From positions 1-64,000 of the forward strand of contig NZ_NQKY01000009.1 of assembly GCF_002252675.1 (NCBI RefSeq): DNA of 64,000 bases, given 5' to 3'. Below the pieces are notes generated by a model. It worked only from the letters and a program-made list of their open reading frames with translations. It had not been told where the DNA came from and ran no database searches. How positions within the stretch are numbered: position 1 is the stretch's first letter; the number at the start of each line of letters is the position of its first letter. The position numbers and the translations under genes were made by a program. Below, piece by piece: positions 1-20,576 of the stretch. The DNA is from Synechococcus sp. BO 8801 (GTDB taxonomy: Bacteria; Cyanobacteriota; Cyanobacteriia; PCC-6307; Cyanobiaceae).

Positions 1-619
1 CCGGGCGGGCGGGTGCCGCCGGGACCGGTCGGGCCGGTGGGCCGCCGGGGGAGGGCGGCGTCGCCGCCGGGCCGGAGGCCGGGGGTGCGGCGGAGGGTTT
101 GCCCATGATCGTGGGCGGCCGGCCGGCCGGTTTGCCGGCCTCGACAGGCCGTGGGCGCGCCGGGGCGGGTGCCGGGGCCCCAGCGGGCCTGGGCCGCGCC
201 GCCGGGGGCTCGGGGCGGGACGGGGCCGGGGCCGGTGGCGAAGTAGCGGCCACCGGGCGGGGCGCGGGGGGCCGGCTGGCGGGGGGAGCCGGGGGTGCGG
301 CGGCTGAAGCGGCGTTGGCCGGAGCTGGGGACGCAGCGCTGGCCCTGGGGGCGCTCACCGGAGCCGGAGCGGCCTTCTTCACCGCCAGGATCGCCTTGGC
401 CGGGGGGGTGGGCGCCGGCGGTTCGGGCCGTGCCGGTGACGGGGTGGTGACGGTCACAGCGATCAGGGAACGGATCCGGGAGGCCTCGTCATCACTGATG
501 GAGCTGCTGTGGCTCTTGGCCGCAATGGAGAGCTTCTCGGCGGCATCGAGCACGTCCTTGTTGTCCAGGCCCAGGTCCTTCGACAGCTCGTAGATTCTCA
601 CTTTGCCGCTGCTGGTCAT
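1..619 (-). CDS. infB: Translation initiation factor IF-2, N-terminal part
   Basis: The frame starts at an ATG at 619 ([16 protein letters not shown]) and stays open to the window edge, so the GTPase core lies outside. The first 50 residues are the conserved IF-2 N-terminal helix domain ([15 protein letters not shown]). The rest is a Pro/Ala-rich linker, long in cyanobacterial IF-2. IF-2 brings initiator fMet-tRNA to the 30S subunit. The ATG overlaps the ylxR stop in an ATGA, and the order rimP-nusA-ylxR-infB is the classical nusA operon. The call rests on the N-terminal motif and gene order, because the G domain cannot be seen. Confidence 0.9.
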   Translation of the reverse strand, partial: MTSSGKVRIYELSKDLGLDNKDVLDAAEKLSIAAKSHSSSISDDEASRIRSLIAVTVTTPSPARPEPPAPTPPAKAILAVKKAAPAPVSAPRASAASPAPANAASAAAPPAPPASRPPAPRPVAATSPPAPAPSRPEPPAARPRPAGAPAPAPARPRPVEAGKPAGRPPTIMGKPSAAPPASGPAATPPSPGGPPARPVPAAPARP

Positions 620-972
620 TCAGAAAGGTCTCCGTACGGTGGGGCCGAAAGGACCCCGGGGCCGCACGCACGTGGCGACCATGGTTCATCTTGCCTCAGA
701 GGTCGCGGTGCCGATCGCTCGAGACGTGCCTCGAGGCTGGCGAGGATGGCCTCGCTGACGGCGCAGCGCAGGCCGCGCTGGAGACGGCGACGGCGGCGGG
801 CTTCCTCCAGGCAGCTCGGTTGCGGGCAGAGATAGGCCGATCGGCCCATCCCCCCATCCAGGCTCACCGTCCCGTCCGCCTGGCGCACCACACGCCAGAG
901 CTGGGTGCGGTCGCACAGGCGGCGGCAGGAGACGCAGCGCCGCAGCACCGGCCGCCCGGTCGGCGCCGTCAC
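616..972 (-). CDS. ylxR: YlxR family RNA-binding protein (DUF448)
   Basis: A 118-aa basic protein. The N-terminus carries the YlxR signature RRCVSCRRL followed by [10 protein letters not shown], and a Cys pair is spaced CVSC. YlxR/RnpM proteins bind RNA and are encoded between nusA and infB in most bacteria. Both ends overlap a neighbour by four bases (ATGA with nusA upstream and infB downstream), so translation is coupled across the operon. The C-terminal 50 residues are Arg-rich and poorly conserved. Confidence 0.88.
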   Translation of the reverse strand: MTAPTGRPVLRRCVSCRRLCDRTQLWRVVRQADGTVSLDGGMGRSAYLCPQPSCLEEARRRRRLQRGLRCAVSEAILASLEARLERSAPRPLRQDEPWSPRACGPGVLSAPPYGDLSE

Positions 973-2408
973 CGGACGTCCTCACCAGGGGTCTCCTCGG
1001 TGGCCCCGTCGACGGCCTCGTCGATGGGGGGCTCCGGCTGGTCGTCCGGCTCGGCTTCGGATGGGGCGACGTCCTCGCCGCCCTCCTCGCCATCACCCTC
1101 GCCGTAGGACTCATCGTCTTCCGGCAGGGGGTAGAGCTCCCGCAGGCGGGCGTCCTCCTCGGCGCGGGTGGCCTGTTCGGCCTCCAGACGGGCCTCGGCC
1201 TCGGCCTGCAGGGCCTCCTCCTCCTGGCGCTGGGCGATCAGGGTCGCCACCCTCTCGTCCTCGCTGACCTGGTCGTACTCCTGGGCATCCTTGATGTCGA
1301 TCTTCCAGCCGGTGAGGCGGGCCGCCAGGCGCACGTTCTGGCCCTCCCGGCCGATGGCCAGGCTCAGCTGATCGTGGGGCACGAGCACATGGGCGTGGTG
1401 CCCTTCGGGATCCACCAGGCGCACCATCTCCACCCGCGCCGGGCTGAGGGAGTTGGCCAGGTACTGGGCCGGGTCCGGGGACCAGCGGATGACGTCGATC
1501 TTCTCGCCCCGCAGTTCGTTCACCACCTGCTGGATGCGGGAGCCGCGGGCACCGATGCAGGCCCCCACCGGATCCACTTCCCGTTCGACGCTGTCGACGG
1601 CCACCTTGGTGCGGGGGCCGACGGCGCGGGAGGGGGGATTGGCCTCACGGGCCACGGCGACGATCCGCACCGAACCCTCCTGGATCTCGGGCACTTCGTT
1701 CTCGAACAGATAGACCACCAGGCCCGCATTGGCCCGGGAGACGAACAGCTGGGGACCGCGGCGGGGCACCTCGCTGACCTCCTTGAGGAACACCTTGAAG
1801 GTGGCGTTGGCGCGGTAGTTGTCGTTGGGCAGCTGGTCGCGGCGGGGCAGCTCCGCCTCCACCTCCGGCCGGCCCAGGCCGCTGCTGACGGCCATGATCA
1901 CGCTCTGGCGCTCGAACCGGATCACCCGGGCGGTGAGCACCGGATCCTCCAGGTCGGCGAATTCCTCCTGGATCATGCGGCGTTGCTGGTCCCGCAGCTT
2001 CTGGGCCAGCACCTGCTTGGTGGTGGATGCGGCCATGCGGCCGAAATCGTCCTTCTCCGGGGTCACATCCAGCACCACCGTGTCGCCGATCTGGGCGTCC
2101 TCCGCCACCTGGCGCACTTCCTCGATGGCGATCTGGTGGTCGTCGCTCTCCACCTCCTCGACGATGATCTTGCTGGCCAGCACCCGGTAGCCCTCCTCCT
2201 CCAGATCGAGGGCGACGTCGAAGTTGCTGAAGTAGTCCTCTTCGAAGGGGTCCTCGCTGATGCCCAGGTAAAGGGTGCGGCGGTAACGCTCGTAGCCCTT
2301 CAGCAGCGCCTCCCGCAGGGCCGCCTCCACCACCTGGGGAGCCAGCTTCTTCTCGTCGCTGATGTCCTCGATCAGGTTGTTGAGACCGGGGAGCAGAACC
2401 AGGGCCAT
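969..2408 (-). CDS. nusA: Transcription termination/antitermination factor NusA
   Basis: 479 aa from the ATG at 2408 (MALVLLPGLNNLIEDIS). The open frame runs 64 codons further upstream, but that part overlaps rimP in another frame and has no NusA similarity. In order one sees the N-terminal RNA polymerase-binding domain (1-130), the S1 domain (around 135-200), KH1 and KH2 (around 205-350, with GACIGARGSRIQ and LAIGREGQNVRLAARLTGW), and a very acidic tail rich in Glu and Asp. NusA modulates pausing, termination and antitermination. It lies 52 bases after rimP and its stop overlaps ylxR. Confidence 0.95.
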   Translation of the reverse strand: MALVLLPGLNNLIEDISDEKKLAPQVVEAALREALLKGYERYRRTLYLGISEDPFEEDYFSNFDVALDLEEEGYRVLASKIIVEEVESDDHQIAIEEVRQVAEDAQIGDTVVLDVTPEKDDFGRMAASTTKQVLAQKLRDQQRRMIQEEFADLEDPVLTARVIRFERQSVIMAVSSGLGRPEVEAELPRRDQLPNDNYRANATFKVFLKEVSEVPRRGPQLFVSRANAGLVVYLFENEVPEIQEGSVRIVAVAREANPPSRAVGPRTKVAVDSVEREVDPVGACIGARGSRIQQVVNELRGEKIDVIRWSPDPAQYLANSLSPARVEMVRLVDPEGHHAHVLVPHDQLSLAIGREGQNVRLAARLTGWKIDIKDAQEYDQVSEDERVATLIAQRQEEEALQAEAEARLEAEQATRAEEDARLRELYPLPEDDESYGEGDGEEGGEDVAPSEAEPDDQPEPPIDEAVDGATEETPGEDVR

Positions 2409-2460
2409 GAACTCGGGGGCGTGGGGGCAGGAAAGGGAACGGGGGGGTGAACCGAGCGGT

Positions 2461-2934
2461 TCAGGAATCGGGAGGCGCCTGGGTGAGCCGCACCCGCAGC
2501 ACGTCGTCGCGGGGGATGCGCAGGATGCGGCCGCGTTCGTTGAGCTGCACCACCTCGGCATCGCGGCCGAGCAGGAGGCCCATTCGCCGCACTTCTGCAC
2601 CGTCAGCGTCCCGGCGGATCACCTCCACCGGAAAGCCCCGGAAGCTGACGAAATCCCGGTCGGAGTGGAGATCCTCCCCGATGCCGGGGCTGCTCACCTC
2701 CAGGACGTAGGCCATCGTCAGCAGCCCGGAGGCCTCGATGGCCTCGGCGAGGGGACCGCTCACGGCGGCACACTCATCGAGATTGACATCGCTCCCGTCG
2801 GCCCGCTGCACCCGCACGACGACCGTCAGGGGGATGCGGTGGGCCAGCACCTCGACCGACTGCACCTGGAGATGCGCCGCCTCGACCACCGGCCGAGCCA
2901 GCGTCTCCAGGTCGTCAGTGAGGGGATGGGGCAA
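2461..2934 (-). CDS. rimP: Ribosome maturation factor RimP
   Basis: 157 aa from a TTG at 2934 (reads MPHPLTDDLETLARPVV). This start is chosen because RimP proteins begin right at this point and are about 150-155 aa long; the frame is open back to a TTG at 3051. Conserved elements are VNLDECAAVSGPLAEAIE, YVLEVSSPGI and the C-terminal Sm-like segment after FVSFRGFPVEV. RimP is needed for 30S maturation. It is the first gene of the nusA-infB operon here. Confidence 0.88.
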   Translation of the reverse strand: MPHPLTDDLETLARPVVEAAHLQVQSVEVLAHRIPLTVVVRVQRADGSDVNLDECAAVSGPLAEAIEASGLLTMAYVLEVSSPGIGEDLHSDRDFVSFRGFPVEVIRRDADGAEVRRMGLLLGRDAEVVQLNERGRILRIPRDDVLRVRLTQAPPDS

Positions 2935-3075
2935 GGACGGGCGGCGTAGGGAGAGGTCTCCCGCTGGCGGGATGGTCCGCCGCGCGCTGCAGTGTTCACT
3001 GCCCCCAACCACCAGGCTGCCTCCCGTCAGGGGGAAGGCCGTGCGGAACAAGGGTGAGGCCCGGCGGGCACCAAT

Positions 3076-3360
3076 TCACCCTAGAGGATTGGCCTCCGGT
3101 GGCCTCGGAATCTCCAGGATGGGAGCCTCGGCGTAGTAGTCGTTGGCGGTGACTTCGCCCCGCAGGCTGAGGTCCTGGTTGAGGCACTGGCCGCACTGCT
3201 CGGGCGTGCGCAGGTACTGACACACCCGGGCCCAGAGCTTGGCGCGGCTGCCCGGGGCCCCCTGGCTGAAGTGGACCAGGTCGTTGCCTCCGGCCATCCC
3301 CTGGATCTCCACCTTGCAGAGGGTGCAGCGCTGCCGCGTGCCGGGGGGGATCGGGGCCAT
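3076..3360 (-). CDS. Small Cys-rich conserved hypothetical protein
   Basis: 94 aa from the ATG at 3360 ([15 protein letters not shown]). A TTG at 3384 would add eight residues without obvious coding character. There are two Cys pairs, CTLC near residue 13 and CGQC near residue 61, so it may bind zinc or iron. No membrane segment or signal peptide is visible. It sits upstream of rimP on the same strand, 141 bases away, and diverges from the phosphoesterase gene at 3441. The function is not recognised. Confidence 0.65.
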   Translation of the reverse strand: MAPIPPGTRQRCTLCKVEIQGMAGGNDLVHFSQGAPGSRAKLWARVCQYLRTPEQCGQCLNQDLSLRGEVTANDYYAEAPILEIPRPPEANPLG

Positions 3361-3440
3361 GGCCTCGGGGAGGAGTGGGGGCAAAGTTAAGCCGATTCAG
3401 GTCGCGTGGTCCCGCCCCGGGCCGGCCGGAGCCGTCTCCG

Positions 3441-5386
<1,946 letters not shown>

Positions 5387-5417
5387 GAGCCAGGGGGGGC
5401 TGGACTGTCCCCCTTGC

Positions 5418-5423
5418 TACGGT
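5418..5423 (+). promoter_or_regulatory. Putative -10 element for rpiA
   Basis: TACGGT lies 24 bases before the rpiA ATG in the 61-base gap after htrA. It fits the TANNNT pattern of cyanobacterial sigma-70 -10 boxes and resembles the elements in front of queF, rpsT and the helicase gene in this window. No clear -35 hexamer is seen. Confidence 0.35.
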
Positions 5424-5447
5424 CTGCGCCATTTCCGGCAGACCCCG

Positions 5448-6161
5448 ATGTCCGATCTTCAGGACCGAATGAAGGAGGCCGTGGCCACGGCGGCGGTGGA
5501 TCAGATCCGTGACGGCATGGTGGTGGGGCTGGGCTCGGGCTCCACGGCGGCCCTGATGATCCGGGCCCTCGGCCGCAAGCTGCAGCAGGGCGAACTCAGC
5601 GGCATCGTCGGGGTCACCACCTCTTTCCAGGGGGAGGTGCTGGCCGCCGAGCTGGGCATCCCCCTGCAGACGCTGAACGCCGTGCAGCGCATCGATCTGG
5701 CCATCGACGGCGCCGATGAGGTGGATCCCTCCTTCCAGCTGATCAAGGGGGGTGGGGCCTGCCACGTGCAGGAGAAGCTGGTGGCCCGCCGGGCCGACCG
5801 CTTCGTGGTGGTGGTGGATGCCACCAAACTGGTGGAGCGCCTCAACCTGGGCTTCCTGCTGCCGGTGGAGGTGCTGCCCGGGGCCTGGCGCCAGGTGCGG
5901 GATGAACTCACTGCCATGGGCAGCCGCGTCGAGCTGCGCATGGCCGTGCGCAAGGCCGGTCCGGTGGTCACCGACCAGGGCAATCTGGTGCTGGATGTGG
6001 CCTTCGACGGGGGCATCGACGATCCCGCCGCCCTGGAGGCAACGATCAACAACATCCCCGGGGTGCTCGAGAACGGGCTGTTCGTGAACCTCGCCGATCA
6101 GGTGCTGGTGGGTGAGGTCGTGGACGGCGAGGCCGGGGTGCGCGACTTGGCGAGGCGCTGA
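5448..6161 (+). CDS. rpiA: Ribose-5-phosphate isomerase A
   Basis: 237 aa. The protein shows the RpiA motifs [14 protein letters not shown] (26-39), [27 protein letters not shown] and the C-terminal [23 protein letters not shown]. It interconverts ribose-5-phosphate and ribulose-5-phosphate, feeding both the Calvin cycle and the oxidative pentose phosphate pathway. It stands alone, between htrA and a c-di-GMP signalling gene on the same strand. Confidence 0.97.
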   Translation: MSDLQDRMKEAVATAAVDQIRDGMVVGLGSGSTAALMIRALGRKLQQGELSGIVGVTTSFQGEVLAAELGIPLQTLNAVQRIDLAIDGADEVDPSFQLIKGGGACHVQEKLVARRADRFVVVVDATKLVERLNLGFLLPVEVLPGAWRQVRDELTAMGSRVELRMAVRKAGPVVTDQGNLVLDVAFDGGIDDPAALEATINNIPGVLENGLFVNLADQVLVGEVVDGEAGVRDLARR

Positions 6162-6232
6162 GCGGCTCTTCTGCTGGGCTGCCTGGCGGTTGGCCCCCAG
6201 AATGGGGCGATCCTCTGTGGGCTGGGCGAGCG

Positions 6233-8080
6233 GTGCCCCACGGCGACCTCAGCAAGCCGCTGCTCCAGCTTCTGGCGGAGACGGCAGAGGCGTTCATCGT
6301 CGAGCCCACGAGTGAACTGGACGCCACGATTGATCGCACCCTGGCGTCCATCGGCGGCCTGTTCGATGTGGATCGGGCCTATGTGTTCTCCCTGACGCGC
6401 TATCCGGGTTTCGCCAGCAACACCCACGAATGGTGCGCGCCCGGGGTGGAACCGCAGGTCCAGCATCTCCAGCACGTGTCGGAGGTGTCCATCGCCTGGT
6501 TGATGGGGGAAATGCGGGCGGGGCGGGCGATCAATCTCGAGTCGCTGGTCGATCTCCCCGTCGGGGCCGATGCCGAGCGTGCCCATCTCAGCTCCCAGGG
6601 CATTCAGTCGCTGCTGGTTCTTCCCCTGGTGCGGCGAGGCGAGCTGGAGGGGTTCGCGGGCTTTGACCACATCCGCGGCTGCCGCCGCTGGAGCGAGCAG
6701 GAAGTGGCCGTGCTCTCGATCGTGGTGAGCGGCTTCGCCCAGGGATTCGAACGTCGTCTGATTGACCAGCAACTGCGTCAGCTGGCCTACGAGGATCCGC
6801 TCACTCGCCTGCCCAATCGCTCCCTGCTGAGTCAGCGTCTCGGCGAGGAGCTGGAGCGGGCCAGGCGCAACGGCACCCACCTGGCGGTGGGCTACCTCGA
6901 TCTGGACAACTTCAAGCCCATCAATGACAGCCACGGCCATGCCGTCGGAGACCAGTTGCTGGTGGCCGTCGCCGAGCGCCTCTGCCGTTGCCTGCGACCC
7001 GGCGACACGGTGGGCAGGCTGGGGGGGGACGAATTTGTGGTGATCCTTCCCGGCCTCAGCAGCCTGGCCGAGCTGGAGTCGCTGGGGGAACAGCTGCTCA
7101 GCGCGGTGGCCGAGCCCACGCTCATCGGCGAGACGCTCTGCGTGGCCTTGAGCACCAGCATCGGCTTCCGGCTGGTGCCTCCCGACGATGCCGATCCGGA
7201 TACCTTGCTGCGCCAGGCCGACCAGGCCATGTATGCCGCCAAGCGAGATGGTCCGGGGCGGATGCACCACTTCGACGTGGAGCTGGAACGGCGCCAGTCG
7301 CTGCAGCGCTTCCGTCTGGAGCGGGTGCGCCAGGCGATCGAAGAGCAGCAGCTGCGCCTGTTCGTGCAGCCGGTGATCGATCTGGCCACCGGGCAGCTGT
7401 GCTTTGCCGAAGCCCTTGTGCGCTGGCAGCACCCCCAGCAGGGGCTGCTGTTGCCGGAGGCCTGGCTGGGCTGGATCGAGGATCAACCGGAGATCAGCCG
7501 CCTCGGAGACTGGGTGCTGGAGCAGGCCCTGCGCCACTGCTCCGCCTGGATGCGGGCAGGGCTGGCTGTGGCGGTGAGCGTGAACATGTCGGCCCGGGAG
7601 CTGCGCGATCCAGGTTTCGCGGAGCGGATCGGCGCGGCCCTGGCCCGCCATCCCGATCTGCCTGCCTCGGCGTTGAGGCTGGAGGTGCTGGAAACAGCCG
7701 CCCTGGAGGATCTGGAGCAGGTGGCCCAGAACATCGCCCACTGCCGCGAGCTGGGTGTGAGCTTTGCCCTCGACGACTTCGGCACCGGCTACTCCTCGCT
7801 CACCTACCTGCGCAGGCTGCCGATCTCCACGATCAAGATCGACCGCTCGTTCGTGGCCAGGATGTTGGTGGACCCCGCCGATCGGGCCATCGTCAAGGCC
7901 GTGGTGGATCTGGCCCATGCCTTCGGCCGCACCTGCGTGGCCGAAGGGGTGGAGACGCCTGAGCACCTGCAGGCGTTGCGGGCGATGGGCTGTGAACTGG
8001 CCCAGGGGTTCGTCATCGCCCGGCCGATGCCGGCGGAGGACCTGCCCGGCTGGAAGCTCCCGCCCTCCGCAGGCGGATGA
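6233..8080 (+). CDS. GAF-GGDEF-EAL cyclic di-GMP signalling protein
   Basis: 615 aa from a GTG at 6233 (MPHGDLSKPLLQLL); no ATG start is available nearby in frame. An N-terminal GAF-type sensor (about 20-170) precedes a diguanylate cyclase domain with an intact GGDEF site (264-268) and YLDLDNFKPIND, then an EAL phosphodiesterase domain with E393-A394-L395, LDDFGTGYSS, IKIDRSFV and AEGVETPE. Both active sites keep their catalytic residues, so the protein could make and degrade c-di-GMP. No membrane segment is seen, so it is cytoplasmic. It converges on hisD with a 12-base gap. Confidence 0.93.
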   Translation: MPHGDLSKPLLQLLAETAEAFIVEPTSELDATIDRTLASIGGLFDVDRAYVFSLTRYPGFASNTHEWCAPGVEPQVQHLQHVSEVSIAWLMGEMRAGRAINLESLVDLPVGADAERAHLSSQGIQSLLVLPLVRRGELEGFAGFDHIRGCRRWSEQEVAVLSIVVSGFAQGFERRLIDQQLRQLAYEDPLTRLPNRSLLSQRLGEELERARRNGTHLAVGYLDLDNFKPINDSHGHAVGDQLLVAVAERLCRCLRPGDTVGRLGGDEFVVILPGLSSLAELESLGEQLLSAVAEPTLIGETLCVALSTSIGFRLVPPDDADPDTLLRQADQAMYAAKRDGPGRMHHFDVELERRQSLQRFRLERVRQAIEEQQLRLFVQPVIDLATGQLCFAEALVRWQHPQQGLLLPEAWLGWIEDQPEISRLGDWVLEQALRHCSAWMRAGLAVAVSVNMSARELRDPGFAERIGAALARHPDLPASALRLEVLETAALEDLEQVAQNIAHCRELGVSFALDDFGTGYSSLTYLRRLPISTIKIDRSFVARMLVDPADRAIVKAVVDLAHAFGRTCVAEGVETPEHLQALRAMGCELAQGFVIARPMPAEDLPGWKLPPSAGG

Positions 8081-8092
8081 GCAGCGGTTCGC

Positions 8093-9911
<1,819 letters not shown>

Positions 9912-9921
9912 AGCCCTCCCC

Positions 9922-10737
9922 ATGGCCGTGAGCTCCCAGCAGGCCGCCCCATCCCTGGTCGACAGCCACTGCCACATCGTGTTCCGCAACTTCGAGGCGG
10001 ATCTCGACGAGGTGGCCGGCCGCTGGCGTGAGGCGGGGGTGAAGGCGCTGGTCCATGCCTGCGTGGAGCCGGCGGAGATTCCGGCGATCCGGGCCCTGGC
10101 CGATCGCTTCCCCGAACTGCGCTATGCCGTCGGGGTCCACCCCCTCGACACCCAGCACTGGCATGGCGACACCGCCGCCACCCTCGAGGCGGCGGCCCGT
10201 TCCGACGACCGGGTGGTGGCGATCGGCGAACTGGGTCTTGATCTTTTCAAGGCCACGAACCTCGACGAGCAGCTGGCGGCCCTGGGGCCCCAGCTGGACC
10301 TGGCGGTGGCCCTGGATCTGCCGGTGATCATCCACTGCCGGGATGCGGCCGAACCGATGCTCGCCGAGCTGCGCCGGCGCGAGTCTGAGGGCCGCTGCCC
10401 CCGTGGGGTTATGCACTGCTGGGGGGGCACCCCCGAGGAGATGGCCGGCTTCCTCGAACTCGGGATGTTCATCAGCTTCAGCGGCACGGTCACCTTCCCC
10501 AGGGCCGAGCCCATCCATGAATGCGCCCGGCTGGTGCCGGCCGACCGCTACCTCGTCGAGACCGACTGCCCCTTCCTGGCGCCGGTGCCCCGCCGCGGCA
10601 AGCGCAACGAGCCCGCCTACGTGGCTTCGGTGGCCGCCCGGGTGGCCGAACTCCGGGGCGAGACGCTCCACGAGGTGGCGACGACCACCACTGCCAATGC
10701 GGCCCGTCTTTTTAGGCTGCCCCTCCAGGTTGTATGA
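9922..10737 (+). CDS. tatD: TatD family metal-dependent deoxyribonuclease
   Basis: 271 aa. Metal-binding and catalytic motifs are in family order: VDSHCHIVF (13-21), IGELGLDLF, IIHCRDA, HCWGGTPEE and LVETDCPFLAPVP. TatD proteins are TIM-barrel nucleases linked to DNA turnover and repair. The gene follows rpsT closely, and the rpoB operon begins about 215 bases later. Confidence 0.92.
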   Translation: MAVSSQQAAPSLVDSHCHIVFRNFEADLDEVAGRWREAGVKALVHACVEPAEIPAIRALADRFPELRYAVGVHPLDTQHWHGDTAATLEAAARSDDRVVAIGELGLDLFKATNLDEQLAALGPQLDLAVALDLPVIIHCRDAAEPMLAELRRRESEGRCPRGVMHCWGGTPEEMAGFLELGMFISFSGTVTFPRAEPIHECARLVPADRYLVETDCPFLAPVPRRGKRNEPAYVASVAARVAELRGETLHEVATTTTANAARLFRLPLQVV

Positions 10738-10952
10738 TGTCTTATTGGCCTGGAAGCGGAAGCGCTCCTTTTGTCCACGACGGCATCAATTGAGTCGGCA
10801 AACCAGCAGCGAGCCCTGTAAGCGCCCCCGCCGGATCGTTCGTCCCTGTTCCAGGGGCGGACGTTTCGGCTGAGCGCCTGTTGGCATGGCCCGTCCCGCC
10901 GTCCGTCCCCGTCCAGGTCCGCCCCACCACCTCGTTCCTGCAGGTTCACCGC

Positions 10953-13900
10953 ATGAGCAGCGCGATCCAGGTCGCCAAGACCGTCACTTACCTTCCCGAT
11001 CTCGTGGAGGTACAGAGGGCGAGCTTCAAATGGTTCCTGGAGAAGGGCCTGATCGAGGAGCTGGACAGCTTCTCCCCGATCACCGACTACACCGGCAAGC
11101 TGGAGCTGCATTTCATCGGCGATCAGTATCGCCTGAAACGCCCTCGCCACGACGTGGAAGAGGCCAAGCGTCGCGATGCGACCTTCGCCTCCCAGATGTA
11201 CGTCACCTGCCGCCTGGTCAACAAGGAGACCGGTGAGATCAAGGAGCAGGAGGTCTTCATCGGGGAGCTTCCCCTGATGACCGAGCGCGGCACCTTCATC
11301 ATCAACGGCGCCGAGCGGGTGATCGTCAACCAGATCGTCCGCAGCCCCGGCGTCTACTTCAAGGACGAGCAGGACAAGAACGGCCGCAAGACCTTCAACG
11401 CCAGCCTGATCCCCAACCGGGGCGCCTGGCTCAAGTTCGAGACCGACAAGAACGACCTGCTGCACGTGCGCGTCGACAAGACCCGCAAGATCAACGCCCA
11501 CGTGCTGATGCGGGCCATCGGCCTGTCCGACAACGACGTCCTCGACAAGCTGCGGCACCCGGAGTACTACCAGAAGTCGATCGAGGCCTCCAACGAGGAG
11601 GGCATCTCCTCGGAAGACCAGGCCCTGCTGGAGCTCTACAAGAAGCTGCGTCCCGGTGAACCCCCCTCGGTGAGCGGCGGCCAGCAACTGCTGCACAGCC
11701 GCTTCTTCGATCCCAAGCGCTACGACCTGGGCCGGGTGGGTCGCTACAAGATCAACAAGAAGCTGCGTCTCACCATCCCCGATGCGGTGCGCACCCTCAC
11801 CGCCGAGGACGTCCTCTCCACGATCGACTACCTGATCAACCTGGAGCTCGATGTGGGCGGCGCCTGCCTCGACGACATCGACCACCTGGGCAACCGCCGG
11901 GTGCGCTCGGTGGGCGAGCTGCTGCAGAACCAGGTCCGCGTTGGCCTTAACCGCCTGGAGCGGATCATCAAGGAACGGATGACCGTCGGCGAGACCGAAT
12001 CCCTCACCCCCGCCCAGCTGGTCAACCCCAAACCCCTGGTGGCGGCGGTCAAGGAGTTCTTCGGCTCCAGCCAGCTGAGCCAGTTCATGGACCAGACCAA
12101 CCCCCTGGCCGAGCTGACCCACAAGCGCCGCATCAGCGCCCTCGGCCCCGGCGGCCTCACCCGGGAGCGGGCCGGCTTCGCCGTGCGCGACATCCACCCC
12201 TCCCACTACGGCCGCATCTGCCCGATCGAGACCCCCGAAGGACCCAACGCCGGCCTGATCGGCTCGCTTGCCACCCACGCCCGGGTGAACGAGTACGGCT
12301 TCATCGAAACCCCTTTCTGGCGCGTCGAGAACGGCATCGTCCTCAAGCAGGGCGATCCCCTCTACCTCTCCGCCGACCTCGAAGACGAGTGCCGGGTGGC
12401 CCCGGGTGACGTGCCGACCGACGCCACCGGACGCATCACCGTCGATCTGGTGCCGGTGCGCTACCGCCAGGACTTCGAGAAGGTGCCCCCCGAGCAGGTG
12501 GACTACGTCCAGCTGTCACCGGTGCAGGTGATCTCGGTGGCCACCTCCCTGATCCCCTTCCTCGAGCACGACGACGCCAACCGGGCCCTGATGGGCTCGA
12601 ACATGCAGCGCCAGGCCGTGCCCCTCCTGCGCCCCGAACGGCCCTTGGTGGGCACCGGCCTGGAAACCCAGGTTGCCCGCGACTCCGGCATGGTGCCCAT
12701 CACCAAGGTGAACGGCACCGTCTCCTTCGTCGATGCCACCGCCATCGTCATCCGTGACGACCAGGGCCGCGACCACACCCACTTCCTGCAGAAGTACCAG
12801 CGCTCCAACCAGGACACCTGCCTCAACCAGCGGCCGATCGTCCGCCAGGGCGATCCGGTGATCGCCGGCCAGGTGCTGGCCAACGGCTCCGCCTGCGAAG
12901 GCGGCGAGATCGCCCTCGGCCAGAACGTGCTGATCGCCTACATGCCCTGGGAGGGCTACAACTACGAGGACGCCATCCTGGTGAGCGACCGACTGGTCCA
13001 GGACGACCTCTACACCTCGGTGCACATCGAGAAGTACGAGATCGAAGCCCGCCAGACCAAGCTCGGTCCCGAGGAGATCACCCGGGAAATCCCGAACGTG
13101 GCCGAGGAGAGCCTGGGCCACCTCGATGAGATGGGCATCATCCGCATTGGCGCGTATGTCGAATCCGGCGACATCCTGGTGGGCAAGGTGACCCCCAAGG
13201 GCGAGTCGGATCAGCCGCCGGAAGAGAAGCTGCTGCGCGCCATCTTCGGTGAGAAGGCCCGCGACGTGCGCGACAACTCCCTGCGGGTGCCCAGCACCGA
13301 ACGGGGCCGGGTGGTCGACGTGCGCATCTACACCCGCGAGCAGGGCGACGAACTGCCGCCGGGCGCGAACATGGTCGTGCGGGTCTACGTGGCCCAGCGC
13401 CGCAAGATCCAGGTGGGCGACAAGATGGCCGGCCGCCACGGCAACAAGGGCATCATCAGCCGCATCCTTCCCCGGGAGGACATGCCCTACCTGCCCGACG
13501 GCACCCCCATCGACATCGTGCTCAACCCCCTGGGGGTGCCGAGCCGCATGAACGTGGGCCAGGTGTTTGAGTGCCTGATGGGCTGGGCCTCCTCCCACCT
13601 CGACTGCCGCGTCAAGGTGGTGCCGTTCGATGAGATGTACGGCCCCGAGAAGTCGAAGCAGACGGTGCAGGCCTACCTCGAGGAAGCCGCCAAGCTGCCC
13701 GGCAAGGACTGGGTCTACAACCCCGCCAACCCCGGCAAGATCCAGCTGATCGATGGCCGCAGCGGCGAACCCTTCGACCAGCCGGTGACCGTGGGCTACG
13801 CCCACATCCTCAAGCTGGTGCACCTGGTGGACGACAAGATCCACGCCCGCTCCACCGGCCCCTACTCCCTGGTGACCCAGCAGCCCCTGGGCGGCAAGGC

Positions 13901-14243
13901 CCAGCAGGGCGGCCAGCGACTCGGGGAGATGGAGGTGTGGGCCCTGGAGGCCTACGGCGCCGCCTACACCCTGCAGGAACTGCTCACCGTCAAGTCCGAC
14001 GACATGCAGGGCCGCAACGAGGCCCTCAACGCCATCGTCAAGGGCAAGCCCATCCCCCGGCCGGGCACGCCGGAGTCGTTCAAGGTGCTGATGCGGGAGC
14101 TGCAGTCCCTCGGCCTCGACATCGCCGTCTACACCGATGCCGGCGAGGAGGTCGACCTGATGCAGGACGTCAACCCGCGCCGCAGCACCCCCAGCCGTCC
14201 CACCTACGAATCCCTCGGTGTCGCGGATTACGACGATGACTGA
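10953..14243 (+). CDS. rpoB: RNA polymerase beta subunit
   Basis: 1096 aa from the ATG at 10953 ([21 protein letters not shown]); the frame is open 24 codons further but that is non-conserved leader. Hallmarks include the fork and rifampicin region ([43 protein letters not shown]), [20 protein letters not shown] and the C-terminal [18 protein letters not shown]. The length is typical for cyanobacteria. It is the first gene of rpoB-rpoC1-rpoC2; the 215-base gap before it presumably holds the operon promoter. Confidence 0.98.
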   Translation: MSSAIQVAKTVTYLPDLVEVQRASFKWFLEKGLIEELDSFSPITDYTGKLELHFIGDQYRLKRPRHDVEEAKRRDATFASQMYVTCRLVNKETGEIKEQEVFIGELPLMTERGTFIINGAERVIVNQIVRSPGVYFKDEQDKNGRKTFNASLIPNRGAWLKFETDKNDLLHVRVDKTRKINAHVLMRAIGLSDNDVLDKLRHPEYYQKSIEASNEEGISSEDQALLELYKKLRPGEPPSVSGGQQLLHSRFFDPKRYDLGRVGRYKINKKLRLTIPDAVRTLTAEDVLSTIDYLINLELDVGGACLDDIDHLGNRRVRSVGELLQNQVRVGLNRLERIIKERMTVGETESLTPAQLVNPKPLVAAVKEFFGSSQLSQFMDQTNPLAELTHKRRISALGPGGLTRERAGFAVRDIHPSHYGRICPIETPEGPNAGLIGSLATHARVNEYGFIETPFWRVENGIVLKQGDPLYLSADLEDECRVAPGDVPTDATGRITVDLVPVRYRQDFEKVPPEQVDYVQLSPVQVISVATSLIPFLEHDDANRALMGSNMQRQAVPLLRPERPLVGTGLETQVARDSGMVPITKVNGTVSFVDATAIVIRDDQGRDHTHFLQKYQRSNQDTCLNQRPIVRQGDPVIAGQVLANGSACEGGEIALGQNVLIAYMPWEGYNYEDAILVSDRLVQDDLYTSVHIEKYEIEARQTKLGPEEITREIPNVAEESLGHLDEMGIIRIGAYVESGDILVGKVTPKGESDQPPEEKLLRAIFGEKARDVRDNSLRVPSTERGRVVDVRIYTREQGDELPPGANMVVRVYVAQRRKIQVGDKMAGRHGNKGIISRILPREDMPYLPDGTPIDIVLNPLGVPSRMNVGQVFECLMGWASSHLDCRVKVVPFDEMYGPEKSKQTVQAYLEEAAKLPGKDWVYNPANPGKIQLIDGRSGEPFDQPVTVGYAHILKLVHLVDDKIHARSTGPYSLVTQQPLGGKAQQGGQRLGEMEVWALEAYGAAYTLQELLTVKSDDMQGRNEALNAIVKGKPIPRPGTPESFKVLMRELQSLGLDIAVYTDAGEEVDLMQDVNPRRSTPSRPTYESLGVADYDDD

Positions 14244-14301
14244 TCGCTTGATTCACCGGCTCTGATTTCTCCGTCTCTCTCGATCACCCTGCGTCCCCGC
14301 C

Positions 14302-20575
<6,274 letters not shown>

Positions 20576-20576
<1 letters not shown>

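Noticed and set aside
99-593. A plus-strand Gly/Ala-rich open frame at the left edge
   Set aside because: Antisense to the Pro/Ala-rich linker of infB, which reads [16 protein letters not shown] from 619.
10738-10952. A possible terminator or attenuator between tatD and rpoB (AGCG/CGCT stem followed by CCTTTTG)
   Set aside because: The stem is only four pairs and the T-run short; too weak to call.
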